64,000 bases of DNA from Variovorax sp. PBL-H6 (GTDB taxonomy: Bacteria > Pseudomonadota > Gammaproteobacteria > Burkholderiales > Burkholderiaceae_C), in the NCBI RefSeq assembly GCF_901827155.1, contig NZ_LR594659.1:4978501-5042500 (forward strand), read 5' to 3'. Each line of letters opens with the position of its first letter. The stretch's first letter is position 1. Shown here one piece after another: positions 26,767-35,872 of this stretch. A model generated the notes under the pieces. That model was not told where the DNA came from. It saw only the letters and a program-made list of their open reading frames with translations, and did no database searches. The position numbers were made by a program, and so were the translations under genes.

Positions 26767-27903
26767 ATGCCCACAGCCCCGAAACTTCTTCGCTCCCGCG
26801 GCACGTGGATCGTGCTCGCGGCCACCCTCGTCTGCCTGGCGATGGTCTTGTACGCGTGGCGACTGCCGCCCTTCCACACCGGCACCGAGAGCACCGAAAA
26901 CGCCTATGTGCGAGGCATGGTCACCATCGTGGCACCCAAGGTCGACGGCTACGTCGCCGAGGTCGCAGTGCAGGACTACATGGCCGTCACCGCGGGGCAG
27001 GTGCTGGTGAGGCTCGACGATCGCATCTACCGCCAGAGGCTCGACCAGGCGCAGAGCGCGCTGGCGGCGCAAGAGGCGAACCTCGCCAACACGATGCAGG
27101 CGCGGCTCGCGCGGCAGGCCGCGATCGGCAATTCGCAGGCGCAGGTCGCCGGTGCCGACGCCCAGTTGGTCAATGCGCGGGCCCAACTGACGCGCGCGCA
27201 AGCCGACTTTCGGCGCGCCACGCCGCTCGCGCAGGACGGTTCGCTGTCGCAGCGCGAACGCGACCAGACCGAAGCAGCCTTGCACCAGGCCGAGGCAGCG
27301 GTCAAGCTCGCCGAGGCGTCGGTGCGCCAGGCCCGCGCCGGGCAATCGGTCGCCACGCAAGACCTGCAGAGCGTGGTCGTCAACCGGCGCGCCGTCGAGG
27401 CGGCCGTCGAATCGTCTCGCGCGGCCGTCAGGCTGGCCGAGATCGACCTCGAGAACACGCAGATCCGGGCACCGCGCGATGGCCACGTCGGCGAGGTCGG
27501 CGTCAAGCTCGGCCAGTACGTGACGCCCGGTACTCAGTTGGTGGCGGTGGTGCCGCAGCAGGTCTGGGTGGTGGCCAATTTCAAGGAGGCGCAGACTGCG
27601 CGCATGGCGCCGGGACAGGTCGCGCACCTCAACGTCGACGCGCTCGGTGGCGCGCGGCTCAACGGGCGCGTCGAACGGATATCGCCCGCGACCGGCTCCG
27701 AGTTCAGCGTCATCAAGCAGGACAACGCGACCGGCAACTTCACCAAGATCCCGCAGCGCCTGTCGGTGCGCATTGCGGTCGACCCCGACCAAGCGCCCGC
27801 CAGCCGACTGCGGCCCGGCATGTCGGTCGTCGTCAGCGTCGACACGCGCTCCGGCCACGCCGTGGCGCCGCGCGGCGACGGAACGGAAGTGGGGCTGCGA
27901 TGA
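26767..27903 (+). CDS. HlyD/EmrA-family membrane fusion protein
   Basis: A 378-residue periplasmic adaptor with one N-terminal membrane anchor (residues 13-31), a biotinyl-lipoyl-like half motif near APKVDGYVAEVAVQDYMAV (residue 56), a long Ala/Gln-rich coiled-coil hairpin (about 85-215), the second lipoyl half (IRAPRDGHVGEVGVKLGQYV near residue 235) and a beta-barrel domain. It links the MFS pump to the outer-membrane channel. Its stop overlaps the start of the channel gene (ATGA). Confidence 0.93.
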   Translation: MPTAPKLLRSRGTWIVLAATLVCLAMVLYAWRLPPFHTGTESTENAYVRGMVTIVAPKVDGYVAEVAVQDYMAVTAGQVLVRLDDRIYRQRLDQAQSALAAQEANLANTMQARLARQAAIGNSQAQVAGADAQLVNARAQLTRAQADFRRATPLAQDGSLSQRERDQTEAALHQAEAAVKLAEASVRQARAGQSVATQDLQSVVVNRRAVEAAVESSRAAVRLAEIDLENTQIRAPRDGHVGEVGVKLGQYVTPGTQLVAVVPQQVWVVANFKEAQTARMAPGQVAHLNVDALGGARLNGRVERISPATGSEFSVIKQDNATGNFTKIPQRLSVRIAVDPDQAPASRLRPGMSVVVSVDTRSGHAVAPRGDGTEVGLR

Positions 27904-29324
27904 GCGCAGCAAAGCGTCGTTGCGCAGGCGCTTTTCCGATCGCGATAGCGCTCGGCCTGGCGCTCCAGGCGTGCAGCACGGTGCCCGCGGGGAAGCCTGC
28001 GCTGCCCGCCGCAATCCCGGAAGCATGGCAAGGCTCCGCGGGTCGCGCTGCGGACGCGCCGCCCGCTCCCGGCATCGACGCCGCGTGGTGGAAGCTGCTC
28101 GGCGACCCGGTGCTCGACAGCCTCGTGCAGCGCGCGCTCGACCACAACGACGACCTTCGCGCGGCCGCGGCCCGGGTGGCCGAAGCGCGCGCGCTCGCGG
28201 AGGCACAGCGTTCGGCGGCCTTGCCCACGCTGGACTTCGGGGTAGGTGCTTCACGCGGGCAGAGCATCAGCGCGGCGACCGGCAATCCCTACCTGGCCAA
28301 CGTCCTGCAGCCGCAGTTCCAGGCCGCCTACGAAGTCGACCTTTGGGGCCGCATCGCCGAGCTCGGCCGAGCTGCCGATGCGCAGTTCGTCGCCAGCCAG
28401 GCCGCCCGCGACAGCGCCGCTCTCAGCGTGGCCGCGACCACCGCATCCAGCTACATCAACCTGCTCGGGCTCGATGCGCGGCTGGAGGTGGCGCGGCGCA
28501 CGCTCGCCGCGCGGGAATCGGCGCTGGAGCTGGCACGTTCGCGCCAGCAGCGCGGCTACAGCTCTGCACTCGAGACGCAGACCAGCGAAGCCGAATACCG
28601 CGCCACCGCGCAAGCGATCCCGCAACTCTTGCTGGCGATCCGCCGGCAGGAACATGCGCTGGGCGTGCTGACCGGCGCTGCGCCGGGGGCCATCGCGCGA
28701 GGCGCCACGCTCACGCAGCTGAGCATGCCGCCTCTGCCGGATGCGGGCCTGCCGTCCGACCTGCTCCGGCGTCGGCCGGACCTCGCAAGCGCCGAAGCCC
28801 AGCTCGTCGCCAGCGATGCACAGCTGGCGGCATCGCGTGCGCAGTTGCTGCCGTCGCTGCGACTCTCGGCCTCGCTCGGCAGCGTCAGCTCCACCGCGCT
28901 CGTCGGCGACCCATCCAGGCTCTGGAGCCTCGGCGGCAGCGTGCTGGCGCCGATCTTCGAAGGCGGCCGGCTGCGGGCGCAGGTCCGGGCCGCCGACGCG
29001 CGGCGCGAACAGGCGCTGGCGAACTACGAGAAGGCCGTCCTGACCGGCTTCTCGGAGGTCGAGGATCAATTGGCCGCCATCCAGGAGCTAGGCCGTCAAA
29101 CGACCGAGGCCGAGGCGCAACGCCGAGCCTTGCAGGAAGCGGTACGCGTGGCGTCGAACCGCTACCGCGAAGGCTACGCGTCGCACCTGGACGAACTCGA
29201 CGCGCGGCGCAACCTGTTCGGCGCCGAGCAGACCGTGCTGCAGTTGCGTGCCGACAGCCTGACGGCGCAGGTCGGGCTCTACCGCGCCTTGGGCGGCGGC
29301 TGGCACGACAAGGGGGGCGCCTGA
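27900..29324 (+). CDS. NodT/OprM-family outer-membrane efflux lipoprotein
   Basis: A 474-residue TolC-type channel. The signal peptide ends with the lipobox LQAC, so Cys25 should be lipidated. Two related halves of the OEP domain follow; typical pieces are WWKLLGDPVLDSLVQRAL near residue 62, AAYEVDLWGRIAELGRAADA near 142 and GLPSDLLRRRPDLASAEAQL near 283. It completes the TetR-controlled tripartite pump (MFS, HlyD, NodT). If the MFS frameshift is real, this channel would lack its native inner-membrane partner. Confidence 0.94.
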   Translation: MSAAKRRCAGAFPIAIALGLALQACSTVPAGKPALPAAIPEAWQGSAGRAADAPPAPGIDAAWWKLLGDPVLDSLVQRALDHNDDLRAAAARVAEARALAEAQRSAALPTLDFGVGASRGQSISAATGNPYLANVLQPQFQAAYEVDLWGRIAELGRAADAQFVASQAARDSAALSVAATTASSYINLLGLDARLEVARRTLAARESALELARSRQQRGYSSALETQTSEAEYRATAQAIPQLLLAIRRQEHALGVLTGAAPGAIARGATLTQLSMPPLPDAGLPSDLLRRRPDLASAEAQLVASDAQLAASRAQLLPSLRLSASLGSVSSTALVGDPSRLWSLGGSVLAPIFEGGRLRAQVRAADARREQALANYEKAVLTGFSEVEDQLAAIQELGRQTTEAEAQRRALQEAVRVASNRYREGYASHLDELDARRNLFGAEQTVLQLRADSLTAQVGLYRALGGGWHDKGGA

Positions 29325-29376
29325 TCGCGGACCTCGATTCTTTGGGAGTCTTGCAGGCCTTCTGCGTCGCCGTGTG

Positions 29377-29670
29377 TCACTGCGCTAGCCCTGGTTGCTT
29401 GACCTGCTGGCGGTTGCGGCCAGAAGCCTGCAGGACCATGGCCCAGATCCACCACAGGATGAAGATCTGCAAGGGTGCCCTCACAAGTAGATAGATGGGC
29501 CCCCAGGCGTGACCGCCCATGGGGACGTGCTGGAGCGCCGCGTAGACGTTCGCCGGAAAGAAGGCCACCAGGACTATCGCGGCTGCCCATGCCCCTGCCG
29601 CGCACGAGCGGCGGAAGAAGAGTGCCATGGCTATTGCGATCTCGAGCAGGCCGGTCAGATAGACCAGGGC
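29377..29670 (-). pseudogene. 5'-truncated DoxX-family membrane protein
   Basis: The frame encodes the C-terminal part of a small DoxX-like protein: LVYLTGLLEIAIAMALFF, then AAAIVLVAFFPANVYAALQH and LLVRAPLQIFILWWIWAM with three hydrophobic segments. Reading upstream, a TAG at 29671-29673 stops the frame within the second helix region, and the usual N-terminal helix and start are missing. Translation could begin at an internal ATG (29628), but the product would be a fragment of 83 residues. The break coincides with the beginning of the RraA/Bug/aconitase module, so it is a likely insertion or deletion junction. Confidence 0.7.
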
Positions 29671-29808
29671 CTAACGTAACGCAGACTGCGCCAAACTTGA
29701 CAGCGGAAGCTCAGCATCTTGTCTTAGATGTCCGCAGCCGCTGCAGAGCTGTCGCTTCGCGTTGGTCAGTCTTTTCACCGTGGCGTGGTAACCGCGACCG
29801 GTCAAACG

Positions 29809-30300
29809 CTACGGCAATAAGCTGCGTCGAGAAAGTACCAACCCATCGCGATCGCAATAGCAATAGTGGTCGCGCACAAAGCTGGCATCGCCGAAATTGA
29901 GCTGGTTCCCGATGGTGCCGCGTCCTATGCTGCCGCTGCGAGCGGGGACCGCGTTCAGCGCGAACACTGCGATGTCCATTCGACAAAGCGTTTCCACGTC
30001 GCGTACCGCGCCGTGGATCACCACGCCTTGCCAGCCATTGGTGATGGCGAGCAGTGTCATCTTGTCCCCGAGCAAAGCGGCCCGGCGGGAGCCGCCGCCG
30101 TCAACGATGAGCACGCGGCCGTCGGCAGGTTCTTCGAGCACACGTCTCACGAGGGCCGCGTCCTCGAAAGTCTCGACCGTGGCGATTCGCCCGGTCAACC
30201 GGGATCTGCCGCCAAAGCCGACCAATGGTGCATGGCAAACCTGCACCTCATCGCGGTGCAGATCACAGAGGTCCGCAGTCTTGAAGACGGTCATGCTCAT
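29809..30300 (-). CDS. RraA-family protein (RNase E regulator-like / HMG-type aldolase superfamily)
   Basis: A 163-residue RraA-fold protein. GDKMTLLAITNGWQGVVIHG followed by AVRDVETL is the family core. The ending, with DHYCYCDRDGLVLSRRSLL, matches E. coli RraA-like proteins and related pyruvate aldolases. RraA itself inhibits RNase E; relatives cleave 4-hydroxy-4-methyl-2-oxoglutarate, 4-carboxy-4-hydroxy-2-oxoadipate or oxaloacetate. Its place in an operon with an aconitase-family hydratase and a Bug receptor favours a metabolic aldolase role, but key aldolase residues cannot be checked by eye. A second ATG lies two codons in, at 30294. Confidence 0.85.
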   Translation of the reverse strand: MSMTVFKTADLCDLHRDEVQVCHAPLVGFGGRSRLTGRIATVETFEDAALVRRVLEEPADGRVLIVDGGGSRRAALLGDKMTLLAITNGWQGVVIHGAVRDVETLCRMDIAVFALNAVPARSGSIGRGTIGNQLNFGDASFVRDHYCYCDRDGLVLSRRSLLP

Positions 30301-30315
30301 CGTGTTCCGGTGCGC

Positions 30316-31299
30316 TCAGTCCAGCTTGGCGCCGGACTGCTTCACCAGCTTCTGGTGCTTGACCAGCTCGCTCTGAAAAAACGCAGGGGCTGCGTCGGGA
30401 CCGATGTCCAGCTGCATGAGTCCCTGGCCCGTGATCGCGTTCTGCGCCTCGGGTGATGCGAGCGCGGTGCGCATGGCCGCTGCGTCCGCATCGACGATGG
30501 CCTTCGGCAACCCGGACGGCCCGACCAGTGCGATCCAGGCGTCGAAGCTGTATTTAGGCACACCCGCCTCGGCGAGCGTAGGCACCTCGGGCAACGCAGC
30601 CGACCGGCTCGTGGTGGACACCGCCAGCGCGCGCAATGCGCCGGCCTTGACCTGCGGAGTGACCTGCGACACCGAGACGAAGGCCAGTTGTACCTGCCCA
30701 CCGATCAAATCGGTGATGAGAGGACCCGTACCGCGATACGGCACGTGCTTCATGTCGATGGCCGTCTCGCTGACCAGCAACTCGCCGGCCAGGTGCAGTG
30801 TGCTGCCGTTGCCAGCCGAACCGTAATTGAGGGAGCCGGGGTGCGATTTGGCGTAGTCGAGCAGTTCCTTGACGGTCTTGACCGGAAGCGCCGCGTTCAC
30901 CACCAGCACCAGCGGCACGGTGGCCAGCACAGCAATGGGCGTGATGTCCTTGAGGGTGTCGTACGGCACCGTCTTGTAGATGCCCGGATTGATCACGTGA
31001 TTGGACGACACCATGCCCAGGGTCAGGCCGTCCTTGGGCGCCTTCACGATCTGCGCGGTGCCCGGAATGCCGCCGGCCCCGACCAGGTTCTCGACCACGA
31101 CCGGATGTCCGGTGACACGGCCGAAGCCGGGCGCGAGCGCGCGCGCTACCGCATCGACCGTCGACCCCGCGGCCAGTGGCACCAGCATGCGCAGTGGCTT
31201 GTCGGAAGGCGTTGTCTGCGCGATCGCGACACCGGCCACGACCAGGCACGCGATGCCACTCACCCTGGCGACAGTGCGTTCCAAGGAAATTGTTTTCAT
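30316..31299 (-). CDS. Bug/TctC-family periplasmic binding protein
   Basis: A 327-residue receptor with a signal peptide (MKTISLERTV start, cleavage after VAGVAIAQ), the Bug motif VVVENLVGAGGIPGT near residue 68, NYGSAGNGSTLHLAGELL near residue 154, and KHVPYRGTGPLITDLIGGQ near 178. GGAG precedes the ATG at 31299. It probably captures a di- or tricarboxylate that the downstream RraA-like protein and upstream aconitase-family hydratase act on. There is no TctAB permease in the window. Confidence 0.93.
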   Translation of the reverse strand: MKTISLERTVARVSGIACLVVAGVAIAQTTPSDKPLRMLVPLAAGSTVDAVARALAPGFGRVTGHPVVVENLVGAGGIPGTAQIVKAPKDGLTLGMVSSNHVINPGIYKTVPYDTLKDITPIAVLATVPLVLVVNAALPVKTVKELLDYAKSHPGSLNYGSAGNGSTLHLAGELLVSETAIDMKHVPYRGTGPLITDLIGGQVQLAFVSVSQVTPQVKAGALRALAVSTTSRSAALPEVPTLAEAGVPKYSFDAWIALVGPSGLPKAIVDADAAAMRTALASPEAQNAITGQGLMQLDIGPDAAPAFFQSELVKHQKLVKQSGAKLD

Positions 31300-31321
31300 G
31301 TTGTCTCCGAAATGTATTGAT

Positions 31322-33316
31322 CTATGCATGCAGGCGCTGCAGCGCCTCGAACGAAATCAGATGGCCAGCGATCGCGCTGGCCGCGACCGTCGGCGGGCTT
31401 GCCAGCCAGACCTTCCCCGGCCCGCCACGGCCAGGGAAATTGCGATTGATCGCGCTCACGGTGACCTGCGACGGCGCGATCGAGCCGCCCGGCCCGCAGT
31501 TGCCGCAGGCACCGCAGGACGGCTCGAGCATGCGGGCACCGACGCGCTCGAAGGCGTCCATGTAGCCGGCCGCGATGCAGTGGTCGCGCACAGCGGTCGT
31601 GCCGAATTGCAAGTAGAGCGCGACCCCCGTTGCCACGCGCAGACCGCGGTCTGCGGCCCACTGAAGGACGGCATGGTAGTGATCGAAATCTTCGCGCTTT
31701 CCGGCCGTACAGGAACCACCGTATGCAATGTCGATTGCCACGGCTTCCTTCACATCCGCAAGCGCAACGCCATGCCCCGGATCGCCCGGCGCAGCCACCA
31801 TGGGAGGCACCTGCGCGCAATCGATCTCGATCGTCTCCGCGTACGTCGCACCAGCATCGCTGCGCATCCAGGGCTCAAGGGTGAAATCAACGCCACGGCG
31901 CTCGCGCAGGAAGCGCACGGTCTCCTCGTCGGGTGCGACGATGCCAGTGAAGCCGCCCAGCTCGGCCGTCATGTTGGTGAGCGTTGCGCGCTCGTCGGTC
32001 GACAGATATGCGGCCGCCTCGCCGGCGAACTCGAAGACCTTGCCGACGCCACCGCCTGCACGAATGAATTGCTGCGCCAGCAGATGCAGCACGATGTCCT
32101 TGGCGGTAACCCCCGCCGGCACCTTGCCGTTCAGCATGATCCGAATTGACTGCGGCACGGTCAGCCGCACCGCGCCGGTGACAAATGCGTTGGCCATGTC
32201 GGTGGTGCCCACACCAAAAGCCACGCAACCCAGGGCGCCACTGTGCGGCGTGTGCGAATCCGTGCCGACCACGAGTTGCCCGGGCAACGCGTAGTGCTCG
32301 GCCACCATCGCATGCGAGATGCCGGCCACGTTGCTGCCATCGTCCAGCGCCGCTTCGGCCTCCGTCAGCGTGCGATGCGAACGCAGGTCGTAGGCAGCGG
32401 CAAAGTCGCGCTGCGCCTCGATCATGCGGTGGACGTTGGGCACCAGCCCACCGCGCACATGCGCCGGGCTCTCTTCGACATAGGAGGTGTGGTCCTCAAA
32501 CACTACGATGGAATCGGGTTCGTGCAGCACCAGCGGTCGCCCGAAGGTGGCATGCAGCAGGTGCGCCGCCATACCGGTGTAGTACTCGTGGATGAAGCGC
32601 AGATCGGCGCGCACGAAGGCGCCATCGCCCGAGCGGGCGTGTGCAGTGGTGAGTTCAGTTTCGAGCGCATGGCGTCCCACGATCTTCTCGAACAGCGTTC
32701 GCGGCCGGGCGTCGTCCAGGACAGCAGCCTGGGTGATGTGCTGCATGAAGCGCTGGCCGAAGGCAAGCAATCCGCCACTGGTGAGGATGGCGGCGGCCAG
32801 CGCGTCGCGGCCAGCCACCAGATCGTCGAGCGGGATCGCCTCACCGGCTGCAATGCGATCGATCAGGCTGAAGTCGGTGGAGGTAAAGAGTCCGGTGTTG
32901 TCGGCGTTCTGCCGGTAGATGCGCTCGAAGCTTTCGGCGATGACCAGCCGCACGCCCGCCAGCTTTTCCGCGGCCGGGCTGTGCTCGCGAGACGAGCCCT
33001 TGCCATAGCGCTTGCCGGCGACGACGACCTCGATGCCTGAGTTGCGAACCGCGTCGAGGCCGATCGGAAAGCCCTCGCCAGCCTTGAAGCCGGTGTAAGG
33101 ATAGCGGCCGAGCTTGTCGTCGTAGTGCGTGAGGATCGCGATCGGCGTGATCTCGTCGGTGGAGACGTCGTCGCGCAGCGGTGCGGCTTGCGCGATGGAC
33201 AGGGTGTCGCCGCGCAAACACTGCGCGACGGCATCGCCCGAGCGGCTGAGGAAGAGAAAGCGCGGTGCAAACCGCAGCGACCCATCGGCAATGGTGGCTG
33301 GCGTCGAAGCTGGCAT
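31322..33316 (-). CDS. Aconitase-family hydratase with swivel domain first (domain-permuted)
   Basis: A 664-residue protein combining the two aconitase/isopropylmalate isomerase parts in unusual order. Residues about 30-190 are the swivel (LeuD-like) domain, with DDVSTDEITPIAILTHYDD and the substrate loop YGKGSSREHSP. Residues about 205-660 are the LeuC-like catalytic domain. It has VVGTDSHTPHSGALG near residue 345, SCTAGKRED near 535 and EPSCGACGNC near 600, giving three cysteines for a 4Fe-4S cluster. Aconitase A, homoaconitase and LeuC-LeuD have the swivel last; AcnB has it before the core but with extra N-terminal domains. The substrate is probably a hydroxy tri- or dicarboxylate linked to the neighbouring Bug receptor and RraA-like protein. 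Confidence 0.88.
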   Translation of the reverse strand: MPASTPATIADGSLRFAPRFLFLSRSGDAVAQCLRGDTLSIAQAAPLRDDVSTDEITPIAILTHYDDKLGRYPYTGFKAGEGFPIGLDAVRNSGIEVVVAGKRYGKGSSREHSPAAEKLAGVRLVIAESFERIYRQNADNTGLFTSTDFSLIDRIAAGEAIPLDDLVAGRDALAAAILTSGGLLAFGQRFMQHITQAAVLDDARPRTLFEKIVGRHALETELTTAHARSGDGAFVRADLRFIHEYYTGMAAHLLHATFGRPLVLHEPDSIVVFEDHTSYVEESPAHVRGGLVPNVHRMIEAQRDFAAAYDLRSHRTLTEAEAALDDGSNVAGISHAMVAEHYALPGQLVVGTDSHTPHSGALGCVAFGVGTTDMANAFVTGAVRLTVPQSIRIMLNGKVPAGVTAKDIVLHLLAQQFIRAGGGVGKVFEFAGEAAAYLSTDERATLTNMTAELGGFTGIVAPDEETVRFLRERRGVDFTLEPWMRSDAGATYAETIEIDCAQVPPMVAAPGDPGHGVALADVKEAVAIDIAYGGSCTAGKREDFDHYHAVLQWAADRGLRVATGVALYLQFGTTAVRDHCIAAGYMDAFERVGARMLEPSCGACGNCGPGGSIAPSQVTVSAINRNFPGRGGPGKVWLASPPTVAASAIAGHLISFEALQRLHA

Positions 33317-33395
33317 GCCCGATCTTTACGCGCCACGCCTTACCTGAACAGTGCTCCCTCGGCACAGGGGGTCACGCCACACGCGTGATCGGTGA

Positions 33396-34283
33396 TTACC
33401 CTTGCAGGTACTCGATCAAGGCTTTCACCGCCCGCGGCTGCGGTGTCTTGCGAAGCGCATAGACATTCAGCACGCGTTCGGCCCAAGGCTCGTCCAGTGG
33501 CCGCCTCACAAAGCGCGGGGAGCCCGCATAGGCCGCAGCTGCACTCTGCGGAATAATGGCAATGCCAAGTCCCGCTTCGACCATCCGGCAGACCGCATCG
33601 AAGCTGCTGACCGAGACGGTGGGCGCAAAGCGCTTCTCCAGCGCCGCGGCCCGCTCGACCAGAGAGCGGTCGAGCGCACCGCCGGCATGCACGCCAACCA
33701 GCGGGTACGTCAAGGCCACTCCGAACGGAATTTTTCCCTCACTCGCCAGCGCATGCCCAGTCGGGACGACGACATGCAACGGGTCGACTGCAAAGCGCCA
33801 GGCGTCGATGCCCGACGGCAAGGACGTCTCGACGCCCACGCCCACATCCGCTCGATCGTCGAGGCACGCACGCAGCACGTCCCGGGTGTCCTGCTCGTGC
33901 AGCGACACGGTGACTCCGGGATAAGTGGCCATGAAACGTTGCAACCGCTCGGGCAGGAAGCCAACAACGGCGGACATGTTCGCGTACAGCCTCACGAGGC
34001 CGCGGACCTCGGCCCCCTCGAGCTGCACCTCGCGCACCAGCGCTTGCAGCTCATCGTCGATGCGCTCGCCCTTTGCCAGCACCAGCCGGCCGGCATCGGT
34101 CAGAGTGACGCCGCGAGGCGAGCGCACGAGCAGGGGCGTATCAAAGGCGTGTTCCAGATCGGCCAGTCGGCGACTCAAGGCCGAAGGCGCGATGTGCTCG
34201 AGTTGCGCTGCGCGCACGATCGATCCCGCACGCGCCGCCGAAACAAACAGCCTCACGCTGTAGGAGTCGATGCGACGGGTCAT
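33396..34283 (-). CDS. LysR-family regulator
   Basis: A 295-residue LysR-type regulator: HTH in residues about 5-62 (AGSIVRAAQLEHIAPSALSR and LADLEHAFDTPLLVRS) followed by an effector domain (ADVGVGVETSLPSG near residue 136). It lies 79 bp upstream of the aconitase-family gene on the same strand, unlike the usual divergent layout, and probably controls the aconitase-Bug-RraA operon in response to a carboxylate. Confidence 0.92.
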   Translation of the reverse strand: MTRRIDSYSVRLFVSAARAGSIVRAAQLEHIAPSALSRRLADLEHAFDTPLLVRSPRGVTLTDAGRLVLAKGERIDDELQALVREVQLEGAEVRGLVRLYANMSAVVGFLPERLQRFMATYPGVTVSLHEQDTRDVLRACLDDRADVGVGVETSLPSGIDAWRFAVDPLHVVVPTGHALASEGKIPFGVALTYPLVGVHAGGALDRSLVERAAALEKRFAPTVSVSSFDAVCRMVEAGLGIAIIPQSAAAAYAGSPRFVRRPLDEPWAERVLNVYALRKTPQPRAVKALIEYLQG

Positions 34284-34447
34284 AGAACCGATGGTACGAC
34301 CAGAGAGACCGCTGCAGACCAGCGGTCCGTGAAGGGCCGCTTCAGACTGGGTGCAGTCACTCAGGTTCGTCCCGCTCGCCGACTGCTGCGCAAGCTATAC
34401 CAGCCCTTGAGAGCACGCGCAACGAAAAAGTAGTTCACGGCATATGA

Positions 34448-35872
34448 TCAGGTGGCATCGAAGAGCGCCTTCGCTCCGGCGAGCAGCGCTAGGGCAAGTG
34501 CCTTGTCTGTATCCTCATACTTGAGCTGCCGCATCAGATAGGCATACGCGGTCACGGCTATTTCTCTGTTTCCAGCAGCTGCGCGACCCGCCCAAGCCCG
34601 GCACTCCCGGACAAAGGTCTCGGCGGGACATCCCTGCACGTACCGGTCAAGATTGCCCCACGCGGCGGCCTGCGCATGAGTCGGCCATGCGCCGCCTCGA
34701 AGCGGACCCTTTGGATGGAACAGAAGGCTTAGTTCAAGAGTGATGGGATCAAGGCTTGCCGTCGCTTCGCCTACGTCACCGTAGTCGATGATGACAGCGG
34801 ACCCATCTGCTGACACGAGAACGTTCTCCCCATGCATGTCGCCATGGGTGCAACACCATCTGGTTTGGATCGGTGCTTTCTCAAACTCTCCTACCCATTC
34901 CAGATCGTATTGCCGCAGCACGACTTCAAGGCGTTCGTCCTTCAGCAGACGGCTCCGGATCTCCTGCACGGTGCGTCGGGATTGATTGACCCCTTGGCCC
35001 CACTGTCGGGTGCCTCTTTCGACGCTACGTACTGCCGCTCTCGCATGGTCAGGAACTCCAGTGGCCGCCTGGAACGCCGTCTCGTCAAAGCCTGCCGCCA
35101 GGCCATAAAAAACCCCGGCCGAAGTCTTCGCCCCGGCCTCCAGCGTAATCAGCTTGCGCGGCGTGGCTCTAGGTTCGAGGCGCGCCACGTCGTTGTCAAA
35201 GCGTCTGCCCTCATCGACAACATCCTCTATTGAACCAATCTTTGCAACCGCATCATGCACCGGTGCGCCCTGCGCGTTCGTCACGCGCAGCCGGAGTACC
35301 TTCGCTCCTGACAATCCTCCAAGCAAAGATGTGACGACGCGCGCGCCACCATAGCGTCTCGCAAAGATTCGGATTAGGCGGTCATCTTGTGTGCTCAGGT
35401 CTACACCGCTACGGTCAAGCTCCACGTCAGCGAGAGTATCTATCGACTGCAGGCTCGCTTGTATGATCCCGGGGAAGCTGTCGAACTTGTACTTGGGCAG
35501 GAAATCCACCGTCCGTACGTTGCGGTTCTCTCCCCAGACATCCACCTGCCGGGCACTGCCAAGCAGCTCCGGAATGAAGTCTTCCGCCGGTGATCCGGTC
35601 AGCACTACAACAGGCGTACCGCTTGCTATGGTTTGCGCCCTTCTGAAGACGGCAAAGCCGTGCTGAGAGTCGACATCTAGAGCCCCGTCTGTGGCCGGAA
35701 TCTTCAGATCGAGAATGATGATGTCGAAGAACGAGGCGGCCAACAATGCCAGAGCCGCGTCTCTGCTCTGCGCAACTTGGACAGTGGCACCCGGTGACAG
35801 GCCTCTCAGTACCTCTTGGATCGCTCCGATGAAGTCTGGGTCGTCCTCGACAACCAAAACGTAGGCGGTCAT
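34448..35872 (-). CDS. Response-regulator receiver fused to an aminoglycoside-phosphotransferase-like kinase
   Basis: A 474-residue two-domain protein. Residues about 3-145 are a receiver domain with every key residue: D10/D11, phosphoacceptor D55 in IIILDLKIP, T92 (VVVLTG) and K127 (FLPKYKF). Residues about 165-460 are an APH/choline-kinase-like phosphotransferase: candidate ATP lysine K211 (AVAKIGS), catalytic loop CTHGDMHGENVLV with D345 and N350, and metal-binding D363 in VIIDYGDVG. The start at 35872 overlaps the histidine-kinase stop (ATGA); a GTG at 35881 is an alternative. Such a fusion suggests phosphorelay control of a small-molecule or protein kinase. Lower GC than the neighbours points to horizontal acquisition. 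I know no characterised homologue. Confidence 0.85.
   Translation of the reverse strand: MTAYVLVVEDDPDFIGAIQEVLRGLSPGATVQVAQSRDAALALLAASFFDIIILDLKIPATDGALDVDSQHGFAVFRRAQTIASGTPVVVLTGSPAEDFIPELLGSARQVDVWGENRNVRTVDFLPKYKFDSFPGIIQASLQSIDTLADVELDRSGVDLSTQDDRLIRIFARRYGGARVVTSLLGGLSGAKVLRLRVTNAQGAPVHDAVAKIGSIEDVVDEGRRFDNDVARLEPRATPRKLITLEAGAKTSAGVFYGLAAGFDETAFQAATGVPDHARAAVRSVERGTRQWGQGVNQSRRTVQEIRSRLLKDERLEVVLRQYDLEWVGEFEKAPIQTRWCCTHGDMHGENVLVSADGSAVIIDYGDVGEATASLDPITLELSLLFHPKGPLRGGAWPTHAQAAAWGNLDRYVQGCPAETFVRECRAWAGRAAAGNREIAVTAYAYLMRQLKYEDTDKALALALLAGAKALFDAT

Noticed and set aside
34448..35872. Aminoglycoside-resistance enzyme
   Set aside because: The APH-like fold is shared, but an N-terminal receiver domain and a coupled histidine kinase are not features of resistance phosphotransferases.
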